The position numbers and the translations under genes were made by a program. The notes below the pieces were generated by a model, which made no database searches, was not told the origin of the DNA, and saw nothing but the letters and a program-made list of their open reading frames with translations. Of a stretch of 64,000 nt of DNA, positions 18,617-27,146 are shown in pieces; the first letter of the stretch is position 1; each line of letters starts with the position of its first letter. The stretch comes from Parashewanella sp965200795. Its GTDB lineage: Bacteria > Pseudomonadota > Gammaproteobacteria > Enterobacterales > Shewanellaceae. The DNA is taken from assembly GCA_965200795.1 (NCBI GenBank), contig CBDAVB010000018.1:268845-332844 (forward strand), given 5' to 3'.

Positions 18617-19196
18617 ACGTCCCTAAGCAAACAATAATCAGAAATAACCGGATGGAAAACGTTTCAGCACGGCCTTTATATCGCTCAGTGAATGAGCGGG
18701 CGCAGTTGCTGAAAATCATTCCCAGCGAAACAGGAATAACACTGATGGCTAATAACTTCATGGCGGCCGGCAGCAGGGGAACGTCAAATTCATTTACCCG
18801 CCTACCCAGCCAGCTCAGCTGAAACGCGAAAAGCGCCGGTAACAGCAAAGGGGTTATCAGGCTGACCGCCGCCGTCATCGATACCGATAAAGCGGCATTG
18901 CCGCCCGATAACTGGCTGACGGAGTTTGACGTCGCGCCGCCCGGACATATCGCGGTCAAAATCAAGCCGGCGCTGATTAACGCGGGGATCCGGATAAAAC
19001 CGTTCGCGGCGATGATAACAGCCCAGGCGATAAGCGGCGGCAGCAGCGTTTGTAAGGTCACTCCGATAAGAAACGCTTTGTGATGTTGCTTTACTTTTTT
19101 AAAGTCATCAACGGATACATTTAACCCGACCGTGAACATCATTAAAGCCAGCGCGGCAGGTAATAATAACTTAATATAAAAACTAAACTCAGTCAT
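18617..19196 (-). pseudogene. Bile acid:sodium symporter, N-terminal piece (split by an IS)
   Basis: This piece codes for about the first 193 residues of a BASS-family sodium-coupled transporter: several hydrophobic helices, GLNVSVDDFKKV after the first helix, and the conserved CPGGATSNSVSQLSGGNAALSVS with its GGxxSN sodium-site pattern. The reading frame is open until it runs into the ISAzo13-type element after IIVCLGTL. The rest of the gene lies at 17002-17332. The gene is broken and presumably inactive. Confidence 0.88.
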
Positions 19197-19294
19197 GACA
19201 ATTATCGCTGACAGCTTAAAGCCCGGTAATTTACCGAAGCGGCTCTTTTAAAACAACGGGTTGTCAGAACATCAGACAGGTTTTGTGATACGCG

Positions 19295-19320
19295 CGAAAA
19301 AAAACGACCGAAACGGTCGC
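19295..19320 (-). terminator. Rho-independent terminator after the secreted-protein gene
   Basis: On the minus strand the hairpin CGACCGTTTCGGTCG is followed directly by eight T. It lies about 65 bases past the stop of the gene at 19385-19972. Confidence 0.85.
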
Positions 19321-19384
19321 TTTAACACGGAAATAAGTATGAGTTTACCGTTCTCACTCATCACGCGATTTGATCAATTTAAAT

Positions 19385-19972
19385 TTAATGAGAGAAATTG
19401 GACTCAGAACTACGATCATAATCAATGAGAACCCTCGTTACATCACCTTTTCTTGATTTGTTGGGCTCTGAACACTTGTAGCCGCCGCACCAGGCATCAG
19501 CCGTAATGATATCATGGGTTTCATCTATTCCGTAGGATATCCACTTTCCGCTTTTATTTCTGTGGTGCTTGAGCACTATCCTTCCTAGTTCGTGGCCGTG
19601 CTGGTCTATATGTTTTCTCACTCTCGGGGTAATTTTACTACGACGAGGAATCTGATTCCCATTGAAACGAATACGGAGGTCTAAAATCTTATCATGATGA
19701 TAACAAGTCGTGAAGAATTTATTACTGTCTCTGGTTGTAAGTTTTAACTCACCGCGGGCGCTAATATTAGCTACAAAATCATCATGTTTACCCGCACTTT
19801 TATACGGACCGATTATTGCTTCATAACATTTAGAAAATCTGCTGTATCTTTCAATAATGATGGGATAATCAAGTCCGTTTTGGATTAAAAACTCCTTAAC
19901 CTCGCCAGCGCGCGCGTTACCCGCCGTAAATAAAAAGATCATTAATACAGAAAATATAACAAACTTTGACAT
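19385..19972 (-). CDS. Secreted protein of unknown function (paralog 1)
   Basis: This 195-aa protein has a signal peptide (about residues 1-22, ending GNARA). The mature part resembles the neighbour at 20139-20723 along its whole length. Shared blocks include TCYHHDKILDL, LGRIVLKHH, KWISYGIDET, ADAWC and the identical last residues SNFSH. Four to five cysteines suggest disulfides and life outside the cytoplasm. I do not recognise the family; mainly beta structure with a small-toxin-like size is possible but unproved. The gene is A/T-rich, like other accessory genes here, and ends with a strong terminator. Confidence 0.75.
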   Translation of the reverse strand: MSKFVIFSVLMIFLFTAGNARAGEVKEFLIQNGLDYPIIIERYSRFSKCYEAIIGPYKSAGKHDDFVANISARGELKLTTRDSNKFFTTCYHHDKILDLRIRFNGNQIPRRSKITPRVRKHIDQHGHELGRIVLKHHRNKSGKWISYGIDETHDIITADAWCGGYKCSEPNKSRKGDVTRVLIDYDRSSESNFSH

Positions 19973-20138
19973 AGATAATCCTCCCTGATTCAGATACTAA
20001 TTTACACAATTAAAAAAAGGTTAAACATCCCGGATTTCGGTAACATCATATTTTACTCTAGCCGGCTCATTTTTAATTTTATAAAAAATGTTGAATTTCT
20101 TCAGATTAACAAACCTTAAGCTCCAATAGTCCAACAGA

Positions 20139-20723
20139 TTAATGAGAAAAGTTAGATTCAAGTGAATGATCAAACTCAATGGTAACCAGGTTTACGTTAC
20201 CGACTTTAGATAAATCAGGTTTATAGCATTCTCTTAGGTCGCACCAGGCTCTCGCTGTAAAACCCTCGGCAGTCTCGTCAATACCATATGATACCCATTT
20301 GCTCCTTAATTTCCTGGACTTCTTTTTCCAGCTGTTTTTATGATGCTTTAACACCACGCGCCCTAAACCGTAACCGTGCTTTTCCAGGTGACTTCTGACC
20401 CTTTGGTCTGAAATCTGTTCCCAATCGTGAATGTAATCGAAAGTAAGATTCATATTTAATATTTTGTCATGTTTCCAGCATCCGAAAAAAGAATTATCGT
20501 CACGGGCTTTAAGTGTATATGACTGACCGGATTGAATCTTAGCGGAAAAATTAGCGATTTCACTGTCTGTGAATTCATAGCATCTGGTGCTTTGAATACT
20601 GAGAACTACCGGATAGGTAAGCAGATTTTTAAATTCGATATAAATAGTCTGATCCGCTTTGGCGCTGAACGCAGACAAAAAATAAGCCGCCAGTAAAACT
20701 ACTATTCTTTTAAAGTTTGTCAT
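20139..20723 (-). CDS. Secreted protein of unknown function (paralog 2)
   Basis: This 194-aa protein is the upstream tandem paralog of 19385-19972. It has a signal peptide (about 1-23, ending SAFSAKA). The conserved core reads CWKHDKILNM, LGRVVLKHH, KWVSYGIDET, ARAWC and ends SNFSH. An insertion of basic residues (KKKSRKLRSKW) separates two of the blocks. The pair is 166 bases apart and probably comes from an old duplication, since identity is only moderate. No family known to me matches. Confidence 0.75.
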   Translation of the reverse strand: MTNFKRIVVLLAAYFLSAFSAKADQTIYIEFKNLLTYPVVLSIQSTRCYEFTDSEIANFSAKIQSGQSYTLKARDDNSFFGCWKHDKILNMNLTFDYIHDWEQISDQRVRSHLEKHGYGLGRVVLKHHKNSWKKKSRKLRSKWVSYGIDETAEGFTARAWCDLRECYKPDLSKVGNVNLVTIEFDHSLESNFSH

Positions 20724-20832
20724 ATCAAACCATCCTTGGTACTTCTTAATCCGTTTAAAACAAGCCTAGTTTTAATTCTGTTGAATTCAAATAAATTAAT
20801 AAAAAATAGCTGATCAGATATTAAGAAGAACA

Positions 20833-20864
20833 CTCCCGTAACACCGGATTTGATGTTACGGGAG
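20833..20864 (-). terminator. Hairpin after valS, probable terminator
   Basis: A perfect 10-base stem CTCCCGTAAC/GTTACGGGAG with a 12-base loop lies 24 bases past the valS stop. On the minus strand it is followed by TGTTCTTCTT, only moderately T-rich. Confidence 0.6.
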
Positions 20865-20887
20865 ACATTGAAATGAACACCGGCAGT

Positions 20888-23764
20888 TTACGCTTCCAGT
20901 TTCGCGAACTCAGCTTTAGTCTCGCTGAGCTTGTCCATATCCCGCTCAAGAGCGGCAAGCTTTGCTTTTTCTTTCTCGATAACCGCCGCCGGCGCTTTAG
21001 CGGTAAAACCGTCGTTAGAGAGTTTAGCTTTGATCCGGCTCACTTCTTTTTCCAGCTTCTCAAGTTGCTTATCGACGCGGGCCATCTCAGCGGCCGCGTC
21101 GACTAAACCCGCCATCGGGATCAGTAACTCGGTTTCCCCAATCAGCGCGGTGGTGGACATCGGCGCCGGCTCATCACCGCCAAGTACCGTCACGGACTCA
21201 AGTTTAGCTAAAGCGGTAAAGAAAGCCCGGTTGGCGTCCAGACGGGCTTTATCCCGCTCAGACACATTCTTAAGCAAAGCATTGAGCGGCTTTGACGGCG
21301 CGATGTTCAATTCGGCGCGAACGTTACGCACAGCGACAATCACCTGCTTGACCCATTCGATATCCGCCATCGCCCGCTCATTAACTTTAGAGGCGTCAAA
21401 CTCAGGGAACGCCGACAGCATAATGCTTTCTCCCCGCGCCTTAACCAGCGGCTTAAGGCGCTGCCAGATGGTTTCCGTGATGTAAGGCATTATCGGGTGC
21501 GTTAAACGCTGCATCGCTTCAAGCACGGTCAGTAACGTATGTCGGGTGCCGCGTTTTTCGGCGTCAGTGCCGTTTTGCAGCACAGGCTTAGTCAGCTCTA
21601 AGTACCAGTCACAGAACTGGTTCCAGATGAACTCGTAAACCGTGTTGGCCGCCAGGTCGAAACGGTACGCCGCGATGTGTTCGTCAAAGGTTTTCACCGT
21701 GGAATTGAACAGGCTCACGACCCAGCGATCAGCCAGTGAGAATTCCATATCACTCTTTTCGTCAGGCACAGAGCCGAAACCGCAGTCCTCGCCCTCGGTA
21801 TTCATCAGCACATAACGTGAGGCATTCCAGATCTTGTTACAGAAGCTGCGATAACCGTCAAGACGTTTTATATCCCAGTTGATATCACGCCCTGTTGACG
21901 CCATTGCCGCTAAAGTGAAGCGCAGCGCGTCCGTACCGTGAGCGTCAATGCCCCCGGCGAATTCTTTACGGGTACTTTTCTCAATCTTAGCCGCCAGCCG
22001 CGGCTGCATCATGTTACCCGTGCGTTTGCTGACCAGCGACTCAAGATCGATACCGTCAATCATATCCAAAGGATCGAGTACGTTACCTTTAGATTTTGAC
22101 ATCTTATTTCCCGCTTCATCACGGATAAGTCCGGTTACATAAACGGTTTTAAACGGGACTTGCGGTTTGCCGTCCTCATCTTTAATAAAGTGCATGGTCA
22201 TCATGATCATACGCGCGACCCAGAAGAAAATAATGTCGAAACCCGTTACCAGCACATCCGTCGGGTGAAAGGTTTTAAGATCTTCGAGGTTATCCGGCCA
22301 GCCTAAAGTAGAGAACGTCCATAACGCTGAGCTGAACCAGGTGTCTAATACGTCTTCGTCCCGGCGGAGCGCCACGCAAGCGTCAAGATTATTGTCTTTA
22401 CGCACTTCCTCTTCGTTACGACCGACGTATACTCCGCCCGCCTCGTCATACCAGGCCGGGATCCGGTGTCCCCACCAGAGCTGACGCGAGATACACCAGT
22501 CCTGAATATCACGCATCCAGGAGAAGTACATGTTCTCGTACTGCCGCGGCACAAACCTGATATCGCCGTTCTCAACCGCCTCAATCGCGGTTTTCGCCAT
22601 CGGCGCGACCGCGACGTACCACTGGTCGGTCAGTAACGGCTCAATCACGACGCCGGAACGATCGCCGTACGGCACTTTAAGGCCGTGCGGCTCGATTTTT
22701 TCAAGCAGACCTAAGGTGTCGAATTCGGCGACAACCGCTTTACGGGCGGCGCAACGCTCCATCCCGGCGTAACGCTCAGGTAAGCGGCCGTCGATATCAT
22801 TATTAACCGTGCCGTCAGTATTCACCACTTCCGCGGTGTCACGAATCGCCGCGTCAACGGTCATGATGTTGAACATCGGCAGCTGATGACGCTTACCGAC
22901 TTCGTAATCATTAAAATCGTGCGCCGGGGTGATTTTCACACAGCCGGTTCCGAACTGGGTATCCACGTAATCATCGGCCACGATGGGAATACGGCGATTG
23001 ACGATCGGCAGCAGAATAAATTTGCCGACTAAATTCCGGTAACGCTCATCATCAGGATGAACCGCCACGGCGCTGTCACCGAGCATGGTCTCGGGGCGCG
23101 TGGTCGCCACCTCAAGGTAATCTTTACCGTCAGCGGTTAATTCGCCGTCCGCCAGCGGATAGCGCAGGTGCCACATCGAACCCTGTTTTTCTTTATTCTC
23201 CACCTCAAGATCAGAAATCGCGGTGCGCAGTTTCGGATCCCAGTTAACCAGGCGTTTACCCCGGTAAATCAAGTCATCCCGGTATAAACGCACGAACACT
23301 TCCTGAACCGCCTCGGATAAGCCCTCATCCATAGTGAAGCGCTCACGGTTCCAGTCAACCGAGTTACCGATTCTTCGCATTTGCGAGGTGATGGTTCCGC
23401 CGGAACTGTTTTTCCAGTCCCAGATTTTCGCGATAAACGCGTCACGTCCTAAATCATGACGGCTTTTATCCTCTTCGGCCGCGAGCTTGCGCTCGACAAC
23501 CATCTGAGTGGCGATACCCGCATGATCAGTCCCCACCTGCCATAAGGTATTTTTGCCCTTCATACGCTGGTAGCGGATCAGGGTATCCATAATCGTATGC
23601 TGAAACGCATGTCCCATATGCAGACTGCCGGTCACGTTCGGCGGCGGGATCATAATAGAGTAACTGCCCTGACCGGTGTCGCCGCGCGGCTTAAAATAAC
23701 CCCGCTGTTCCCAGTTTCGGTAAAGCGATTGTTCAATTGACTGAGGATCGTATGTTTTTTCCAT
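20888..23764 (-). CDS. valS: Valyl-tRNA synthetase
   Basis: This 958-aa class I synthetase charges tRNA-Val. The HIGH-type motif (PPPNVTGSLHMGHAF, near residue 39-53) and KMSKS (NKMSKSKGNV) are visible, as is the editing domain with TTRPETMLGD and a C-terminal coiled coil (about 890-955, VDKQLEKLEKEVSRIKAKL) typical of ValRS. In most relatives valS follows pepA and holC in one operon. Here a convergent-strand accessory gene and two MITE-like copies separate it from holC, so valS must be read from a promoter in 23765-24010. Confidence 0.98.
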   Translation of the reverse strand: MEKTYDPQSIEQSLYRNWEQRGYFKPRGDTGQGSYSIMIPPPNVTGSLHMGHAFQHTIMDTLIRYQRMKGKNTLWQVGTDHAGIATQMVVERKLAAEEDKSRHDLGRDAFIAKIWDWKNSSGGTITSQMRRIGNSVDWNRERFTMDEGLSEAVQEVFVRLYRDDLIYRGKRLVNWDPKLRTAISDLEVENKEKQGSMWHLRYPLADGELTADGKDYLEVATTRPETMLGDSAVAVHPDDERYRNLVGKFILLPIVNRRIPIVADDYVDTQFGTGCVKITPAHDFNDYEVGKRHQLPMFNIMTVDAAIRDTAEVVNTDGTVNNDIDGRLPERYAGMERCAARKAVVAEFDTLGLLEKIEPHGLKVPYGDRSGVVIEPLLTDQWYVAVAPMAKTAIEAVENGDIRFVPRQYENMYFSWMRDIQDWCISRQLWWGHRIPAWYDEAGGVYVGRNEEEVRKDNNLDACVALRRDEDVLDTWFSSALWTFSTLGWPDNLEDLKTFHPTDVLVTGFDIIFFWVARMIMMTMHFIKDEDGKPQVPFKTVYVTGLIRDEAGNKMSKSKGNVLDPLDMIDGIDLESLVSKRTGNMMQPRLAAKIEKSTRKEFAGGIDAHGTDALRFTLAAMASTGRDINWDIKRLDGYRSFCNKIWNASRYVLMNTEGEDCGFGSVPDEKSDMEFSLADRWVVSLFNSTVKTFDEHIAAYRFDLAANTVYEFIWNQFCDWYLELTKPVLQNGTDAEKRGTRHTLLTVLEAMQRLTHPIMPYITETIWQRLKPLVKARGESIMLSAFPEFDASKVNERAMADIEWVKQVIVAVRNVRAELNIAPSKPLNALLKNVSERDKARLDANRAFFTALAKLESVTVLGGDEPAPMSTTALIGETELLIPMAGLVDAAAEMARVDKQLEKLEKEVSRIKAKLSNDGFTAKAPAAVIEKEKAKLAALERDMDKLSETKAEFAKLEA

Positions 23765-24010
23765 GGATATGAGTCACTAAAATGTTAAACGCCGCTTGTT
23801 TCGGTAATCGAAATCTGACCCGATCACCGCCCGCGGCAAAACAAAGCCGGTAATTTGCCCGAAGTTTACCGCAAAACCGGGAGCCGGGTCTGCAAGATTT
23901 GTAAAAAGATATCGAATTGACGCTGAAAAACCTCATTCACCGCAGGATGAATAAAGATTAATCTGGCTGAAATATCAGCTTAATGCCCTGTCAGTTACAG
24001 TTAGTGTCAA
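23765..24010. other. Gene-free spacer upstream of valS
   Basis: No gene seen. The valS promoter should be here because its usual operon partners are separated from it. I could not pick a promoter with confidence. Confidence 0.4.
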
Positions 24011-24165
24011 GTATCTGGCTATAAGTTTTTCAATATTTCCGGCGTTCAGATTAAGTGCCCCGCAAGACGCTCTCGTGCGTTAATGCCCGCAGTCTCTCAG
24101 CCAGGAGTGGCCGGGGGGTGCTTAAGGCGGACGTCAGAAAAGTGAACAGACTTATCGTCGGGTAC
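24011..24165 (+). repeat. MITE-like element, copy B
   Basis: 155 bases, starting GTATCTGGCTATAAGTTTTT and ending ACTTATCGTCGGGTAC, inverted repeats of each other. The interior shares GGCGTTCAGATTAAG, CCGCAAGACGCTCT and GGACGTCAGAAAAGTGAA with the other copies. It lies 60 bases upstream of the MORN/OTU gene. Confidence 0.75.
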
Positions 24166-24224
24166 TCAAACCGTAAAATTATTTTTTACTTAAAGAATTA
24201 ACTGCATAAAGGGGTATTGAATCT

Positions 24225-26306
24225 ATGGGTGTTGAAATGATCAGCTCTGTATCCGCGACAAGATTACAAGACAATGAATTAAAGACTAAATTACAGGCCG
24301 CCACCACTTTAAATGATAATTTACCCTTAAGTCAGTGCCAAGAGCTGTCCGCTTACATTATCAGATGTATAGATGATATGCATGAGATCAGGTGGAATTT
24401 CGGACTGTTCAACGGTAATCGCAGACAGTTAAAATTTGACGCCGAAAAAGATCTTATTTTTCAGCTCAGGTCAACAGACTCAGGCAAAAGCCTTGCCGGC
24501 ATAAAGGACGCCTACAGGCAATATGTTATAAAAGTCGGAGAGAAATGTACCGTTTCCGGTAATACGGCGCGATTTATGGCGGTTATGGGCGAGAATCTTG
24601 GAATAGAACCGATAATAACAGGAAAAGACATACAATTGTATAATTTTGCCAGATATGGTGCTACTCCGGCTACCGCATCGTATCGCGGAGGCATTAAAAA
24701 TCACCAAAGACACGGCTACGGGCTGTTAACTTTCGCTAACGGCGAGTCCGTATACGGACATTGGAACGCGGATATATTAGATATGAGTAAACCTGTTACA
24801 TTCCATTACAAAAACGGCGATACCTATGTCGGGTCTTGGCGGCCTTTTCAACATCAACAGTATGGTGACCAAACATTCGTAGATCCGCAACGTCAGAATT
24901 ATGAGGAACAGGTTCAGGACGGGTCTATGGTCGGTAAGGGCGTTTATAAACGTCAAAACGGCGAAATATATGACGGTAAACGTTCAAAAACCCTTACAGT
25001 AAAAAGTATTCCAGGCACCTTTGAACGTGAGAATTGCTACCATCACGATAACTACTGGACAGGTACACTCACAAACAGAGCCGGAGTAACAGTTAAGGCT
25101 GAATGGGGTTTTAATCAAAAAAATAAGTTGTTTATATATAGCACCGAGCCTTTTACCGCTCAAGAACAAGAACTTGTTAACCACACACACCGCGATAGTA
25201 CATCAGAGAAAATATCCGCCTCAATCCCTGTCCCTGACGTTAGCGAAGCGAAGGTTACAACTGCGCCGCGACAATCGCCGACCGTAAACAGCAGCCCGCA
25301 AGCAACGACGCCTGAAGAAACGACGCCTGAATATGACAGTATTGACGGCGTCATGTCTGAAACACCAGCGGCAGCCGTCGTTATCACGCCGCTACACCCG
25401 CTACAAGCCAAAGCTTCTATTAAATGGGTAATGCTAAATCAATCTCCCGGTCTGCTTAAGAGTTACATAAACGATAGACAAGCAATTAATATTTTTTCTG
25501 TGGCTGTATGTAATGAGTTCACTAATCGCGGAACCGATAAGACTTTTGATGTCAGCGTACTTAAATCGGTTTACCCGCTACGATACCAGATGCCGACAGA
25601 TATTGAATTAAATGCGCTGGCTGCTATTATTAATCAGGCTCTCAGACAAAAAGAAAGGATACGACCCCCCGCAAAAGCGGATAAGCAAAAATCAGCGGCA
25701 GCACTGACACCTATCAATAATGCTCAAATGAAGAAACACGGCTTCCGTATCCACGACGTAAGCGCTGACGGAGCTTGCCTGTATCGTTCAGCCATGGCAG
25801 TTCGAAGCAAAGATCAGGGTTGGTGTCAACGTTATCCAAATAAAAAATTGCTCGAAGATGCTGAAGCAAAAGCTTTTTTAGATGAAACTGTGCGTACTCA
25901 AGTAACTCAAGGTACCCTGCAAAGCTTAGAGTTCTGTCCCTGGATAATCGACCCTCTGCTACGGATTTGTAAACAGTCAGGTATCAATTTCTTTGACTTA
26001 GGCGAGCATATTTATCAACATTGTTACGCCAACGGCAATTTTGTTTTGTATAGCCCCGATGGCATCGCGGATGAGTTACTCCCGGATGACGCAGTCATCT
26101 CGTCGTATGAAATGAAAGAAGCTTTAAAATCTCTGGCCGAAATTTACGGAACCAAGTTAGCAAAATCCTTCGGGATTCCGGTTATCACACCCACTACAAA
26201 AAATATACCTGAGATACTCAAAAATAATGATGCCGTGATAGTGTGGGATGAACAAAAACTGCATTATTTTGTCGCGGCCAAAGACGGTTATTTTAACGGC
26301 AGCTAA
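24225..26306 (+). CDS. MORN-repeat and OTU-protease-like protein, likely host-directed effector
   Basis: This 693-aa protein joins three parts. Residues 1-145 are helical and unknown. Residues about 150-265 hold MORN-type repeats (YRGGIKNHQRHGYGLLTF, then GDTYVGSWRPFQHQQYG, then GKGVYKRQNGEIYDG), which in eukaryotes bind membranes or partner proteins. After a low-complexity linker (about 320-390) the end resembles an OTU cysteine protease, a deubiquitinase fold: HDVSADGACLYRSAM gives Asp515 and Cys518, and KLHYFV near the end gives His680. No signal peptide is seen; delivery would need a specialised secretion system. It lies on the opposite strand between holC and valS, whose operon it breaks, with MITE-like copies on both sides. 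Protease activity is inferred. Confidence 0.75.
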   Translation: MGVEMISSVSATRLQDNELKTKLQAATTLNDNLPLSQCQELSAYIIRCIDDMHEIRWNFGLFNGNRRQLKFDAEKDLIFQLRSTDSGKSLAGIKDAYRQYVIKVGEKCTVSGNTARFMAVMGENLGIEPIITGKDIQLYNFARYGATPATASYRGGIKNHQRHGYGLLTFANGESVYGHWNADILDMSKPVTFHYKNGDTYVGSWRPFQHQQYGDQTFVDPQRQNYEEQVQDGSMVGKGVYKRQNGEIYDGKRSKTLTVKSIPGTFERENCYHHDNYWTGTLTNRAGVTVKAEWGFNQKNKLFIYSTEPFTAQEQELVNHTHRDSTSEKISASIPVPDVSEAKVTTAPRQSPTVNSSPQATTPEETTPEYDSIDGVMSETPAAAVVITPLHPLQAKASIKWVMLNQSPGLLKSYINDRQAINIFSVAVCNEFTNRGTDKTFDVSVLKSVYPLRYQMPTDIELNALAAIINQALRQKERIRPPAKADKQKSAAALTPINNAQMKKHGFRIHDVSADGACLYRSAMAVRSKDQGWCQRYPNKKLLEDAEAKAFLDETVRTQVTQGTLQSLEFCPWIIDPLLRICKQSGINFFDLGEHIYQHCYANGNFVLYSPDGIADELLPDDAVISSYEMKEALKSLAEIYGTKLAKSFGIPVITPTTKNIPEILKNNDAVIVWDEQKLHYFVAAKDGYFNGS

Positions 26307-26429
26307 CGCCTCTGTGGTCGCGGTAAGGCATCAGTTTAAGAACCTTGTAACCTTGCCGCTATCAGTTTGACGGCTTATTTTAACCCGGAAAAAGCGGTTG
26401 GCGGCGTTGTTAAACGCGGATAAAATTAC

Positions 26430-26482
26430 CGGCATAAAAAACTGTCGTTACTCCGTTTGCCGACAGCAATGCTTGAATAACA
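26430..26482 (-). repeat. Short dispersed repeat shared with 11524-11574
   Basis: Read on the minus strand it has TTGCTGTCGGCAAACGG, CGACAGTTTTTTATG and CGGTAATTTT, matching 11524-11574 on the plus strand at nearly every base. It lies directly next to MITE-like copy C. Confidence 0.65.
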
Positions 26483-26496
26483 GTGAGTAGTTGTTC

Positions 26497-26591
26497 TGCT
26501 TTTGAAAGCCGGCGGTATTACCGCACAAGAGCGCCTTGCGGCGCATTTAACCTAAACGCCGAAAATATCGGAAAAACTTATCGTCAGGTAC
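26497..26591 (-). repeat. MITE-like element, copy C (one end missing)
   Basis: Read on the minus strand it starts GTACCTGACGATAAGTTTTT and continues TCGGCGTTTAGGTTAAATG and GCAAGGCGCTCTTGTGCGG, then loses similarity, so the second inverted end is missing. It lies between the MORN/OTU gene and holC. Confidence 0.7.
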
Positions 26592-26617
26592 TTAAAACTC
26601 AAAAAACAGCCCCGGGT

Positions 26618-27070
26618 TTATAACGGCAAGCTGTCACTGTTCGCTGTGCTTAAACTGATCCCCAGGGCTTTATATTGACGAAAGCGATCTCGCGCGACGG
26701 CTTTTAACGCCTCATCCGCCGGAACAAAGTCGATGATGTTGCCAAAGCCGGCCGCGAAACCGGGGACGTGCTCCGCGAGATTAATCAAAAGCTGACGGCC
26801 CGTAGCCGGCCCGGTTTGATCAAAACCGATCTCCACGGGTGAGCCCGCGCCCAGACCCTCACCCTTCAGGTTATGAGGAACAAAAGATTCAGGCTCAAAC
26901 TGCCACAGGGTCTCATCAATAGCAAAAGCCTGAGTACGGCTGCCGCAGTGTACGTATACGGTGAGCTTTTGCCGGTAATGATGCTCGGCTAATTTGCACG
27001 CCAGCCGATGCACGGCTTCAGACCCCGCGTCATCCGTTTCCGGCAGCAGATAAAATGTTCCCCGGCTCAT
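26618..27070 (-). CDS. holC: DNA polymerase III chi subunit
   Basis: This 150-aa protein matches HolC, the clamp-loader accessory that links the replisome to single-stranded-DNA-binding protein. The typical layout is seen: FYLLPE at the start, LACKLAEHHYRQKLTVYVHC, then LWQFEPESFVPHNL, which corresponds to the conserved LWtf....FiPH. It follows pepA by 76 bases on the same strand. Its usual downstream neighbour valS lies beyond the MORN/OTU insertion. Confidence 0.93.
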   Translation of the reverse strand: MSRGTFYLLPETDDAGSEAVHRLACKLAEHHYRQKLTVYVHCGSRTQAFAIDETLWQFEPESFVPHNLKGEGLGAGSPVEIGFDQTGPATGRQLLINLAEHVPGFAAGFGNIIDFVPADEALKAVARDRFRQYKALGISLSTANSDSLPL

Positions 27071-27146
27071 TTACAGGATCTCCTTTTACCGGCAAAAAGC
27101 GAGGCACCGGCTTCGCTTTTTCATTAATAAACAAGAATATTAAACA

